NCBI GenBank assembly: GCA_964405735.1
Contig: CAYOPD010000001.1
Span: forward strand, 1 to 64,000
Reading direction: 5' to 3'
Source: JADJLQ01 sp964405735
GTDB taxonomy: Bacteria; Bacteroidota; Bacteroidia; Chitinophagales; Saprospiraceae
Length of the DNA stretch: 64,000 nt
A model generated the notes under the pieces. That model ran no database searches. It saw nothing but the letters and a program-made list of their open reading frames with translations, and was not told the DNA's origin. The translations under genes were made by a program, and so were the position numbers. Positions within the stretch are counted from its first letter, which is position 1; each line of letters starts with the position of its first letter. Positions 17,652-26,451 of the stretch are shown here, one piece after another.

Positions 17652-19907
17652 ATGCCATTTAAGACCTCGTATTACTGCATCCTCTTTGTGATGTTTCACC
17701 TGCTTCAGTTTTCTTTGCTGAGGGCTCAACCCGGCTTAAAAGGAAAAGTGGTGGACCAGGAGACCGGCAGTGGTTTGGCCGGAGCAACCATCCAGGCAGG
17801 GGACCGGGGAGGATTTACCGATTTTAACGGTCATTTTCAGATCTCCCTGGAAGCAGGCATCCACAAGGTGAACATTTCCTATATCGGGTTTAATACCCAA
17901 TCGGTTGAAATTACGGTTCCCGCCTCAGGCTGGGCCGAAATGGAGTTTAAAATGGAGGCCCACATCGGGATCCTCGAAACCGCCGTGATCAGCGATTCCC
18001 GATACCAGAAACCGCTGGGGGAGAGCACGGTCTCTCTCGAGCTGATTAAAAAGAATCTGATCGACCACATCAATGCCACCTCTGTTGACGAAGTCCTTGA
18101 CAAGGTCCCCGGGCTAAACATGATCGGAGACCAGGCTAATATCCGCGGGGGTTCAGGCTTTAGTTATGGCGCCGGTAGCCGGGTGTTGCTGATGGTCAAT
18201 GACATCCCTGCACTGCAGGCCGATGCAGGTTATGCTAACTGGGATGACCTCCCCGTGGAGAATATTGAACAGATCGAGGTTATCAAGGGAGCCGCTTCTG
18301 CGATTTACGGTTCGGCTGCCCTCAATGGCCTTGTTCATGTGAGGACCGCATTTGCCCGATCAGAACCCCTGACCCGGGCATCTGTTTTTTATAATCCCGT
18401 ACTGGCTCCAAAAGATAAATCGCAGCAATGGTGGTCTTCAGCCCCATATACGGCAGGCATTTCCCTCAGCCATGCCCGCAAGGCCGGAAAATGGGACCTG
18501 GTCGGTGGCCTCTATGTCCTGGACAACCGGAGTTATAATGAAACATCCCGTTCAGACTATCAGCGGATCAATGGCAGTATTCAATACAGGATCACGGATC
18601 GCCTGGTTGCCGGCAGCCATTTTAATTTAAACAACCGGAATGGCAACAGTTTTTTTTACTGGAAAGACGGAGTCAATGCCATTTACCGTCCCGACCCTCT
18701 GACCCTGAGCAAGTCCAAATCCTTAAGATACCATATCGACCCATACCTCAATTATTTTGATCAAAAGGGCAACAAACACAGTTTGTTGTCGAGAATCTAT
18801 GTAGTGGACAATTCCGTTTCCAACGGGCAATCCAACAGCTCTTCCCTCTGGTATGGGGAATACCGTTTTCAGAGGCAGTGGGCCGGTCCACAGCTGGTCA
18901 CCACGGCGGGCCTGGTCTATGCCCACAACAGCAGCAACAGTCCCCTGCTTAACCGCCTCTCCCTGAAATCGAGGAATGCAGCTGCCTACGCGCAGGCAGA
19001 AAAAAGATTGTGGTCGAATACCACCGTCTCCCTGGGCTGGCGCTGGGAAGACTACCGGCTCAGCCGCCCGGAGATCCTGGCAGGTGATACCCTGGTTGGC
19101 GGCAAAAAAAAGGATCAAAAAAACCTTTTTCGTCTGGGAATAAATACGAAAGCGGGAGCGAACACATTTTTCCGGGGCTCCATGGGCCAGGGCTTTCGTT
19201 TTCCCACTCTGACCGAGCAGTTTATCACGACTGCTTTCGGATCCACTTTTATTTCACCGAACCCCAGGCTGGAAAGCGAAACCGGATGGACAGCGGAGAT
19301 CGGAGTCAAACGCGGATTCAGGATAAACCGGCTGACGGGCTTTGCAGACGGAGCTTTGTTCTGGTCCAGGTACGAGGACATGATGGAATTCGTATTTACA
19401 GGCTTTGTGAAAGGCTTTCAGTCCCAAAATATTGGCAACACGGACATCAAAGGGTTTGAGCTCAGTCTGGGTGCGGGCTCAACAGGCAGGCACAGCTGGT
19501 CCGTTCTTGGAGGATACACTTATATTAATCCAAAATTTGTCCGTTTTACGGAAGAAGACAACCGCAGGTCATCCGCCGATTTTAACATCCTCAAATACCG
19601 CTCGAGGCATTTGTTTAAACTGGATATCGAGGATGCTTTCGGTGACTGGATTTTGGGGAGCGGGCTTTTATATACCAGCCGGATGGAAGCCATTGACGCC
19701 ATCTTTGAGCTGGTGATCTCCGGCCTGAAAGCGTTCCGGGAAGAGCATAAAGGGTATACGCTCATGGACCTGCGCATAGCAAGGAAATGGAAGCCAGTTA
19801 CTTTCAACCTGATCCTGAAAAATCTTTTCAACGTGGAATATTCCAGCCGCCCCGCCCTCATGGACGCCCCAAGAAACATCACTTTTAAGATCGATTACCG
19901 GATATAA
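17652..19907 (+). CDS. TonB-dependent receptor with carboxypeptidase-regulatory domain
   Basis: The protein has 751 residues with a signal peptide ending near LLRAQ (about 26). Residues about 28-110 form a carboxypeptidase-regulatory-like beta domain (KGKVVDQETGSGLAGATI). The plug follows (about 125-245), with SVDEVLDKVPGLNMIGDQ, NIRGGSGFSYGAGSRVLLM and GAASAIYGSAALNGLVHV, then a barrel with LKNLFNVEYSSRP near the end. The layout is that of Bacteroidota receptors for siderophores, metals or oligomers; nothing in the sequence fixes the ligand. It has no SusD partner next to it. It is divergent from the T9SS cargo gene and convergent with kbp. Confidence 0.85.
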   Translation: MPFKTSYYCILFVMFHLLQFSLLRAQPGLKGKVVDQETGSGLAGATIQAGDRGGFTDFNGHFQISLEAGIHKVNISYIGFNTQSVEITVPASGWAEMEFKMEAHIGILETAVISDSRYQKPLGESTVSLELIKKNLIDHINATSVDEVLDKVPGLNMIGDQANIRGGSGFSYGAGSRVLLMVNDIPALQADAGYANWDDLPVENIEQIEVIKGAASAIYGSAALNGLVHVRTAFARSEPLTRASVFYNPVLAPKDKSQQWWSSAPYTAGISLSHARKAGKWDLVGGLYVLDNRSYNETSRSDYQRINGSIQYRITDRLVAGSHFNLNNRNGNSFFYWKDGVNAIYRPDPLTLSKSKSLRYHIDPYLNYFDQKGNKHSLLSRIYVVDNSVSNGQSNSSSLWYGEYRFQRQWAGPQLVTTAGLVYAHNSSNSPLLNRLSLKSRNAAAYAQAEKRLWSNTTVSLGWRWEDYRLSRPEILAGDTLVGGKKKDQKNLFRLGINTKAGANTFFRGSMGQGFRFPTLTEQFITTAFGSTFISPNPRLESETGWTAEIGVKRGFRINRLTGFADGALFWSRYEDMMEFVFTGFVKGFQSQNIGNTDIKGFELSLGAGSTGRHSWSVLGGYTYINPKFVRFTEEDNRRSSADFNILKYRSRHLFKLDIEDAFGDWILGSGLLYTSRMEAIDAIFELVISGLKAFREEHKGYTLMDLRIARKWKPVTFNLILKNLFNVEYSSRPALMDAPRNITFKIDYRI

Positions 19908-19936
19908 AAAATAAAAAAGGCCCCTGGGAGGGCCTT
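19906..19936 (-). terminator. Rho-independent terminator of kbp
   Basis: AAGGCCC and GGGCCTT (19917-19923 and 19930-19936) form a 7-bp stem with a 6-base loop. Read on the minus strand the stem is followed by a run of T broken by single A residues, which makes it a terminator for the kbp gene. There is no T run on the plus strand side. Confidence 0.75.
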
Positions 19937-19955
19937 GACATTCGCCGGGCGAATA

Positions 19956-20423
19956 TTATTTAGGAATTCTCAGGACCTGTCCCGGGTAAATTTTATCGGG
20001 ATGTTTCAACATGGGTTTGTTGGCTTCAAAGATTTCCGGGTAACGCATGGGGTCACCGTAAAAGTGTTTGGCGATTTTGGATAACGAATCTCCTGATTTC
20101 ACTTCGTAAAATTCTGCTTCCGGCTCAGTCACCAGGACGGAAATGCGGTCGTCCACCGATGCCACGCCTTCAATATTTCCGAGTGCCAGGATCAGTTTCT
20201 CCCGGTCAGCCTGGTGTTTCACCTGGCCATAAACGGTGACCTTATCCCCCTCCATATCGAGGTCGAGGTTTTCAATTTCGATACCCAGGCCCTTCAGGTA
20301 ACTTTCCATGGCGGATATCTTTCTTTCCCTCTCAACCGCAGCGGCGTCCACAGCAGGTGCCGCTTCTGCCTTTTTACCGAAAAGCTTCTCTCCGGCTCCT
20401 TTCAAAAATGAAAATAATCCCAT
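19956..20423 (-). CDS. kbp: BON and LysM domain protein (Kbp/YgaU family)
   Basis: The protein has 155 residues against about 149 in E. coli Kbp (YgaU), and starts with the same MGLFSFLKGAGEKLFG-like helix. A BON domain covers about residues 35-100 (VTVYGQVKHQADREKLILAL) and a LysM domain about 107-154 (YEVKSGDSLSKIAKHFYGD, then PGQVLRIPK at the end). The E. coli protein is a cytoplasmic potassium-binding protein; LysM domains otherwise bind peptidoglycan. There is no signal peptide, which favours the cytoplasmic role. It stands alone on its strand, with its own terminator. Confidence 0.88.
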   Translation of the reverse strand: MGLFSFLKGAGEKLFGKKAEAAPAVDAAAVERERKISAMESYLKGLGIEIENLDLDMEGDKVTVYGQVKHQADREKLILALGNIEGVASVDDRISVLVTEPEAEFYEVKSGDSLSKIAKHFYGDPMRYPEIFEANKPMLKHPDKIYPGQVLRIPK

Positions 20424-20558
20424 AAATGTATAGATTTAGTTGTTAATAAATTATACTGCAAGTTAAGGGTATTTTGGCCGAAACAAGCCTTCGGATTCCA
20501 CCTTATCTTTACCAAAAAAAGAGCAAGGCCCTAAACCGGACTATTTCAGTAAAAGCAC

Positions 20559-20566
20559 TATATTTG
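20559..20566 (+). promoter_or_regulatory. TAnnTTTG element upstream of secDF
   Basis: TATATTTG, a perfect -7 box, 37 bases before the secDF ATG. A clear -33 TTTG is not seen at the expected distance. Confidence 0.5.
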
Positions 20567-20603
20567 TGCCGCTTTTTAAATATGTATCTACAATAAATTT
20601 AAT

Positions 20604-23600
20604 ATGTTAGGTAAAGGTTTAGTGAAATTTTTCTTTGTCCTCCTTTCGGTGGTGTGCATTATGCAATATATTTTCATGCTCCCGACCGGACGGATTGAAA
20701 GAAAAGCAGACAAGTATGCACAGTCGGCAGTGGATTCGCTACCCGACAGCCTGGATGCCAATACCGTCTTGAAAGCCGCACGGGCCCGTTTTCTCGATTC
20801 CGTTTCCGATGATGTCGTATTCAGCATCCCGGGAATAAAAAAATATACCTACCAGGAACTCAAACAACAACAACTGGCTCTTGGCCTGGACCTCAAAGGA
20901 GGTTTGAATACCATTTTACAGGTTGACCTTAAAGATTTTCTCCTCCGGCTTTCCAGAAACAGCCAGGATCCTGATTTTCTTTTAGCTCTGGATAATGCTG
21001 AAAAAAAATTACAGAGCGACAACAGGAACTACATTACCATTTTTGGAGAAGAATTTCAGAAAGTGGCCAATGGCAAATCGTTGGCTTCCATATTCCAGCG
21101 GGATCCCGGGCTTCGTACGGAAATCAATCTGAGTACTTCAGATGCCGCTGTGCTGAATATCCTGAGGACCCGGGCCAATGAAACCGTCAAGCTGACCTAC
21201 GACCGCCTGGTAAACCGCATCGATAAATTCGGGGTGGTCCAGCCAAATGTATCCCTGGATGCAGCCCGGGATCAAATCTCCGTGGAACTTCCCGGTATTG
21301 AAAACCCCGAACGCGCCCGCCGTTTGTTGCAAAGCACGGCCAAACTCGAGTTCTGGGATGTTTACCGTGCGGGTGATCCAGGCACGACATCTCCCAGTAT
21401 TCTGAATACCCTGGTTGACGCCGATGTTCTGCTCAGAAGAAAGATGGGGGAGGATACGATGACGGTGGATTCCACCTCGAGGGTAGATACCCTGATCAAT
21501 CCGGTATATGATTCCCTGGGCAACGTAATAGATACGGCCTTCACTTATGATACGGTTACCGTGGCTGCAGATCCCCTCGCAGGCAGAGGGCCTTTACTCC
21601 GCGTACTTACACCCAATTTTGTCAACCAGGACCGTACCAGTTTTACCTTTTCACCCGCAATCATGGGAGTAGCCGAAGGCAAGGACCGGGATCGGGTTTC
21701 CGCCTTATTAAACGAACCGGATATCAAAGCCCTTTTCCCAAGAGAACTTGAATTCCGATGGGGGGCGAAACCGGAAAGCCTGACCAGCACCACGGATGGA
21801 GAAAATTCAAACATGTATTTTCTCTATGCCATCAAGAAAAAAAGAGGGTCCGATGAGCCCCCGCTAGAAGGAGACCGGATCGTGAATGCCCAGCCTTCCA
21901 CCAACCGCACCGGACAGACCACCGTCACCCTCAAAATGGACAACGCCGGCGCCAAAGTCTGGGCCGATATGACCACCAAAGCTGCCCAGGACAACAACCG
22001 CGAAGTCGCCATCTGCCTTGATGACGAAGTGGTTTCCTGCCCCAGTGTCAACGGCCCCATCACCGGTGGAGACACTGAGATCATGGGTGCCTTTACGGTT
22101 CAGGAAGCCACCGACCTGGCCAATATTCTCCAGGTAGGAAAATTGCCTGCGAGAACCAAAATCATACAGGAATCCCTGATCGGCCCTTCACTCGGAGCTG
22201 AGAATATCCGTAACAGCCTCTGGGCCATGGGTATCGGTTTTGGACTGGTGTTGATTTTTATGGTCTACTATTATGGCAGAGGTGGTATCATTTCCATACT
22301 TGCCCTTGTTGCCAACCTGTTTTTTATCATTGGAGCCCTTGCTTCCCTGGGTACGGTACTGACGCTGCCGGGCATTGCAGGTATCGTACTGACCATGGGT
22401 ATGGCGGTTGATGCCAACGTCATCATTTATGAAAGGATAAAAGAAGAACTCCGGGCGGGAAAATCGCTGCTTACTTCTATTTCAGAAGGCTTCAAACATT
22501 CCATGTCCGCCATCCTGGACTCCAACGTCACCACCTTGCTGATTGGTTTTGTTTTGATTTATTTTGGCATTGGCCCCATAAAGGGATTTGGTACGGTCTT
22601 GATCGTCGGCATCGTATTCACCGTATTTACCGCCCTTTTATTGTCCAGGTTAATGGTCGATTACTGGACTGCCAAAGGCAGGCAAATCGACTTCTGGACA
22701 AAAGCCACCCAACATGTCTTCTCTCATTTTAATGTGGACTGGATCGGTATGCGTAAAAAGGCCTACCTGCTGTCGGGAGCCATTATCCTGGCTGGAATCA
22801 TATCGATCTTTACCAGGGGCTTTGATCTTGGTGTAGATTTTAAAGGTGGTTACTCCTATAATATTAACCTCGGAGCAACCCCCATAAAAAGTGAAGAACT
22901 GCGCAAAGCCCTTACTGCCTCCCTCGGAGGCTCACCGATCATCAAAGCAGTCGATGTATCCAATACCTACAACGTCACCACCGATTACCTGATCAATGAC
23001 CAGGAAGCAGACGCTCCTGACAGGGTATTGGCCAAGATCCACGAAGGGTTGAAAACATTACCGGGCGCAGAAAACCTTAACCTGGATGAATTTAAAAATC
23101 CGGAAGGCAGCGGCATGCATATTCTTTCCTTTACCAAGGTGGTACCAACCATTGCAGATGATATCCGGACCAGCGCGATCTGGTCGACGGTTGTTGGTCT
23201 TATTGTTATTTTCCTGTATATTCTGGTCCGTTTCAGCAAATGGCAATACAGTGCGGGGGCGACTCTGGCCTTGGCTCATGATGTACTTATTACGGTAAGC
23301 GTGTTCTCTCTGTTTCATGGCTGGTTCCCGGTTTCCCTGGAAATCGATCAGACCTTTATAGCGGCTCTGCTGACCCTTATTGGTTATTCCATCAACGATA
23401 CGGTGATTGTATTTGACCGGATCAGGGAATACATGAGCCATTACTCCACACTGTCCAAAACAGAGGTCATCAACAAAGCCATCAACAGCACCCTGACCCG
23501 GACGGTGATCACTTCCCTGACCGTATTCTTTACGGTATTGGTGCTTTTGATTTTTGGGGGCACCTCGATTAAAGGCTTTGCCTTTGCCATGACTGTTGGT

Positions 23601-23753
23601 GTGCTTGCAGGGACTTATTCATCCATCTTTATGGCTGCGCCGGTCCTGGTTGATCTGGACATGGCGGCCAGCAAAACAGACAAATCCGGCACCGCTCAAA
23701 AAACGAGCACTGCCAAACCGGCAATTAAGCCTGCGCCCGCAAGGCCAAAATAA
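20604..23753 (+). CDS. secDF: Protein translocase subunit SecDF (fused)
   Basis: The protein has 1049 residues and joins SecD and SecF, as usual in Bacteroidota. It uses the proton gradient to pull proteins out of the SecYEG channel on the periplasmic side. The SecD half has LGLDLKGGLNTILQV (about 93) and the pore helices with AGIVLTMGMAVDANVIIYER (about 592). The SecF half has GFDLGVDFKGG (about 740) and LTLIGYSINDTVIVFDRIRE (about 922). An insert of roughly 130 residues in the first periplasmic region (about 250-380) is rich in Asp and Thr. The C-terminus ends in a Lys/Pro/Ala tail. A strong hairpin follows the stop codon. Confidence 0.97.
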   Translation: MLGKGLVKFFFVLLSVVCIMQYIFMLPTGRIERKADKYAQSAVDSLPDSLDANTVLKAARARFLDSVSDDVVFSIPGIKKYTYQELKQQQLALGLDLKGGLNTILQVDLKDFLLRLSRNSQDPDFLLALDNAEKKLQSDNRNYITIFGEEFQKVANGKSLASIFQRDPGLRTEINLSTSDAAVLNILRTRANETVKLTYDRLVNRIDKFGVVQPNVSLDAARDQISVELPGIENPERARRLLQSTAKLEFWDVYRAGDPGTTSPSILNTLVDADVLLRRKMGEDTMTVDSTSRVDTLINPVYDSLGNVIDTAFTYDTVTVAADPLAGRGPLLRVLTPNFVNQDRTSFTFSPAIMGVAEGKDRDRVSALLNEPDIKALFPRELEFRWGAKPESLTSTTDGENSNMYFLYAIKKKRGSDEPPLEGDRIVNAQPSTNRTGQTTVTLKMDNAGAKVWADMTTKAAQDNNREVAICLDDEVVSCPSVNGPITGGDTEIMGAFTVQEATDLANILQVGKLPARTKIIQESLIGPSLGAENIRNSLWAMGIGFGLVLIFMVYYYGRGGIISILALVANLFFIIGALASLGTVLTLPGIAGIVLTMGMAVDANVIIYERIKEELRAGKSLLTSISEGFKHSMSAILDSNVTTLLIGFVLIYFGIGPIKGFGTVLIVGIVFTVFTALLLSRLMVDYWTAKGRQIDFWTKATQHVFSHFNVDWIGMRKKAYLLSGAIILAGIISIFTRGFDLGVDFKGGYSYNINLGATPIKSEELRKALTASLGGSPIIKAVDVSNTYNVTTDYLINDQEADAPDRVLAKIHEGLKTLPGAENLNLDEFKNPEGSGMHILSFTKVVPTIADDIRTSAIWSTVVGLIVIFLYILVRFSKWQYSAGATLALAHDVLITVSVFSLFHGWFPVSLEIDQTFIAALLTLIGYSINDTVIVFDRIREYMSHYSTLSKTEVINKAINSTLTRTVITSLTVFFTVLVLLIFGGTSIKGFAFAMTVGVLAGTYSSIFMAAPVLVDLDMAASKTDKSGTAQKTSTAKPAIKPAPARPK

Positions 23754-23777
23754 ACGACCGTATTCAAGCTAAATCAA

Positions 23778-23834
23778 GAGCTTGCCTGACTTTCAAGCTT
23801 ATCTGCTTGACAATCAGGTAAGCTCTTTGTATTT
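23778..23834 (+). terminator. Long nested hairpin after secDF
   Basis: GAGCTTGCCTGA (23778-23789) pairs with TCAGGTAAGCTC (23814-23825), one position being a G-U pair, and inside it TCAAGC (23793-23798) pairs with GCTTGA (23805-23810) around a 6-base loop. T-rich sequence (TTTGTATTTT) follows, so it most likely terminates secDF transcription. It also ends only about 30 bases before the start of the next gene. Confidence 0.7.
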
Positions 23835-23859
23835 TAGTCCGGGATTGATGGCCCCGCGA

Positions 23860-25869
23860 ATGAATACCAGAGAATTGAAATACTTTTTTGTTTTTGCCGT
23901 GCTGTTTTTTGCTGCCCGGTGCACGACGGTTCAAAAGGCAAAGACAGGGGCTGATGCCTTTGACCGTAAACAATATTTTCTCGCTGCCAGCCTTTATGAA
24001 AAAGAATTCGGAGCTAACTCTGAAAAAAATATCCGGGCCAAGCTTGCTTATGGCGCCGCCATGTCCTATCAGAAAACCAACGAGACTGCCCGTTCGATAC
24101 CCTGGTTCAGGGAGGCCGCTGAAAACGGTTTCGGCGATATCGCCTGGAGGCAATACGGGCTTGCCCTGATCCAGAACAGGGAGTACGACGAGGCCATAGC
24201 GGTTTTTAATGCCCGCCTCCAGGAAAAAGGAAATTCCGAAGAATTCAGGCTGCTTTTATCCTCTGCAAGGCAAGCCAAAGCCTTATACCTGGACAAACTG
24301 GATATTTATGAGGTGAATCCGCTTCCTGTCAATACGGAAGCTTCGGAATATGCCCCGGTGATCGGTGTGCAGGGAGAACTCCTGTTCACTTCGGACCGGC
24401 CTGCAGGCACCGGTGAAGAAAATTACAAGTGGACCGGCAGGAAGTTTTCAGACCTTTTCTCCGCCCGTGAAGACGGCAGCGAGGCAACCCCGCTTGACCC
24501 CATGATCAATACCACGGCCAACGAAGGGACCGCCTGTTTTAGCCAGGATGGAAATATCCTTTTTTTTACCCGTTGCGGCCTTTCGCTGGACCAACCCGAT
24601 GCCTATTGTAAAATTTTCGTCACCAAAAGAGACGGAGCAGGCTGGTCGGAGCCCCAGGCCCTGGCCTTCCAGAAAGAACAGGTGAATTACATGCACCCCT
24701 GCCTGGCCGCTTCGGATTCCGTCTTGTTTTTTGTATCCGATAATGAAAGGGGAGAGGGCGGGTTTGATATTTATTATTCGGAATGGGGTGACGACGACTG
24801 GTCTGAACCGGAAAGACTGGGTAAAAGGATCAACAGCCCTTCCAATGAAAAGTTTCCCTTTATGTTCCGGGATACTCTTTATTTCGCCTCCGACCGACTG
24901 GGGGGCCTTGGCGGACTGGATATTTACAAATCCTTTGTGAATGAAAACGGGGATTGGCAACCACCCATCAACCTGAAATCGCCGATCAACAGCAGCGAAG
25001 ACGATTTTGCCCTGGTCATTGATCCCGAGTCCGAGGCCGATGGCAATGTGCATGGTTATTTCAGTTCCTCCCGCGTGGGAGGTATGGGAAAGGATGATCT
25101 TTACCGGTTTACCAGGACCCAATCCGATGAATCCGTGCTGCTCAACCGGGAAGAAGTAAAAGCGGAAGACAGCACCGCCCTGAAAAAAACAATCCGTTAT
25201 CAGGCATTCCTTTCCATTCATGTAGTGCAGACCATCCGCGAAAACCCGGATGATCCCAACAGCAAAGTGATTGATAAAAAGCCCATCCCCAACACCCTGG
25301 TCCTGTTGCGGGAGGGAGCGACCCCGATCCAGCTTCGCACCAACAACAACGGGAATGTCCTTCGGGAAATAAACTATGATGAAAATTATTTTGTACTTGC
25401 CACTGCCCCGGGCCTCCTTAATGCAAGCAAAGAAATAAACACCTTCCAGGCACGTGACGAAAACAACCCCACCAAAACCTTTAATGTGGAAATCGCCCTG
25501 GATAAAGCGTATACCGGCAAGGAAGTGATCATCCCGGACATTTTTTATGACCTCGATAAATGGGACATCCGCCCTGATGCAGAGCCTCCCTTGAATTCAC
25601 TGGTCCAATTGCTTAAAGACAATCCACGGATACGGATTCAGTTGTCTTCCCATACGGATTGCCGTGGCACGGACGAATACAACCAGGACCTTTCGCAAAA
25701 ACGCGCACAAGCCGCCATTGAATTTTTGATTAAAAAAGGCATTGACGGCAGCCGGCTGGCCCCGAAAGGCTTCGGTGAAACCCAACTGGTAAATAAATGT
25801 ATCTGTGAACAATGTACGGAAGACGAGCACCAGGCGAACAGGAGGACGACTTTTATTATCCTGGAGTGA
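23860..25869 (+). CDS. PorE-like OmpA-family lipoprotein (TPR, PD40 repeats, CRD, OmpA)
   Basis: The protein has 669 residues from the ATG at 23860 (MNTRELKYFFVFAVLFFAAR then Cys). The longer frame from 23782 would be translated through the hairpin, and 23848 is an alternative. The domain order is TPR-like helices (about 30-140), five beta-propeller PD40-type repeats (about 150-430, such as LYFASDRLGGLGGLDIY), a carboxypeptidase-regulatory domain (about 450-560) and an OmpA peptidoglycan-binding domain (about 570-665, IQLSSHTDCRGTDEYN). This four-part order is that of PorE, a T9SS component tethered to peptidoglycan. Several paralogues usually occur, so orthology is not certain. Its stop codon lies in an octamer array. 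Confidence 0.8.
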   Translation: MNTRELKYFFVFAVLFFAARCTTVQKAKTGADAFDRKQYFLAASLYEKEFGANSEKNIRAKLAYGAAMSYQKTNETARSIPWFREAAENGFGDIAWRQYGLALIQNREYDEAIAVFNARLQEKGNSEEFRLLLSSARQAKALYLDKLDIYEVNPLPVNTEASEYAPVIGVQGELLFTSDRPAGTGEENYKWTGRKFSDLFSAREDGSEATPLDPMINTTANEGTACFSQDGNILFFTRCGLSLDQPDAYCKIFVTKRDGAGWSEPQALAFQKEQVNYMHPCLAASDSVLFFVSDNERGEGGFDIYYSEWGDDDWSEPERLGKRINSPSNEKFPFMFRDTLYFASDRLGGLGGLDIYKSFVNENGDWQPPINLKSPINSSEDDFALVIDPESEADGNVHGYFSSSRVGGMGKDDLYRFTRTQSDESVLLNREEVKAEDSTALKKTIRYQAFLSIHVVQTIRENPDDPNSKVIDKKPIPNTLVLLREGATPIQLRTNNNGNVLREINYDENYFVLATAPGLLNASKEINTFQARDENNPTKTFNVEIALDKAYTGKEVIIPDIFYDLDKWDIRPDAEPPLNSLVQLLKDNPRIRIQLSSHTDCRGTDEYNQDLSQKRAQAAIEFLIKKGIDGSRLAPKGFGETQLVNKCICEQCTEDEHQANRRTTFIILE

Positions 25870-25920
25870 GGGGATAAAAAGGAGGAAGGGAGGAAGGGAG
25901 GAAGGTGAAAGGATAAAAAT
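25865..25920. repeat. Octamer array (AGGAAGGG type) starting at a stop codon
   Basis: Seven successive 8-base units in register from 25865. They include GGAGGAAG three times, flanked by GATAAAAA-like and GTGAAAGG units. The first unit contains the TGA stop of the PorE-like gene. The purine-rich strand is the complement of the array at 32046-32109. Confidence 0.75.
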
Positions 25921-25934
25921 TACCAGTCACCTTT

Positions 25935-26351
25935 TCAACTTAAATCCAGTTTCTGCAGGTCGTTCCACAATTTGGCTTTCATTTCCCGGCTCCTGGCGAC
26001 CTGGTCCAGCGAATCCACGAAATACAAATGAAAAGGATGGAATGGTGTGAGGTGATATGGCTTGGCCTGGATATGTAATCCCAGGTCGGTGAGGGAAATT
26101 CCAAAGACCAACACGAGTTTTATTCCTGGTCTTGCCCAGAGCAACTGATAATTTACCAGGGCATCACCGGAATGGTATATCTGTAAGATCTCTTCGGATT
26201 GCCAATGGAATGCGGCCGTCATTTTCTCAACGAAAACCTGTTCATCCGGTGCCGGTTTTTTATGCACCAGCACGGCTTTCGGCGAGGCAGGCCATTCATC
26301 TTTAAGGTCAGGAAGGCGGTGGTGTTTAATACGTGTAAAAAACTCGTCCAT
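25935..26351 (-). CDS. Hypothetical protein, unknown family
   Basis: The protein has 138 residues, no signal peptide and no membrane segment. I do not recognise it. The composition (many aromatic residues and His, short alternating segments such as KAVLVHKKP, KLVLVFGISLTDLGL and PFHPFHLYFVDSLDQV) suggests a compact alpha/beta domain with a central sheet, somewhat like a small nucleotide- or nucleic-acid-associated fold. The two strands VLVFGIS and LYFVDSL are separated by a loop rich in Pro and His. It is convergent with the PorE-like gene and divergent from ilvE, so the context gives no functional hint. Confidence 0.6.
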   Translation of the reverse strand: MDEFFTRIKHHRLPDLKDEWPASPKAVLVHKKPAPDEQVFVEKMTAAFHWQSEEILQIYHSGDALVNYQLLWARPGIKLVLVFGISLTDLGLHIQAKPYHLTPFHPFHLYFVDSLDQVARSREMKAKLWNDLQKLDLS

Positions 26352-26418
26352 AAAAACGGGTGTGATAAGACTTGGCTGTCATGAACCGGTTAAGCCGGCA
26401 GCCCAATCTGAAAATATT

Positions 26419-26426
26419 TATATTTG
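26419..26426 (+). promoter_or_regulatory. TAnnTTTG element upstream of ilvE
   Basis: TATATTTG, a perfect -7 box, 25 bases before the ATG at 26452. It supports this start rather than the in-frame start at 26362. No good -33 box is visible. Confidence 0.55.
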
Positions 26427-26451
26427 CAAAGGTAACCATTCATCTATTCCT

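Noticed and set aside
19941..19953. Palindrome TTCGCC-G-GGCGAA as a second terminator stem
   Set aside because: The one-base centre cannot form a loop, and no T run follows.
24448..25221. Open frame of 257 codons antisense to the PorE-like gene
   Set aside because: No recognisable feature, and the opposite strand is clearly coding with four domains.
25865..25920. Octamer array as a terminator
   Set aside because: It has no self-complementary stem; the purine strand cannot fold into a hairpin.
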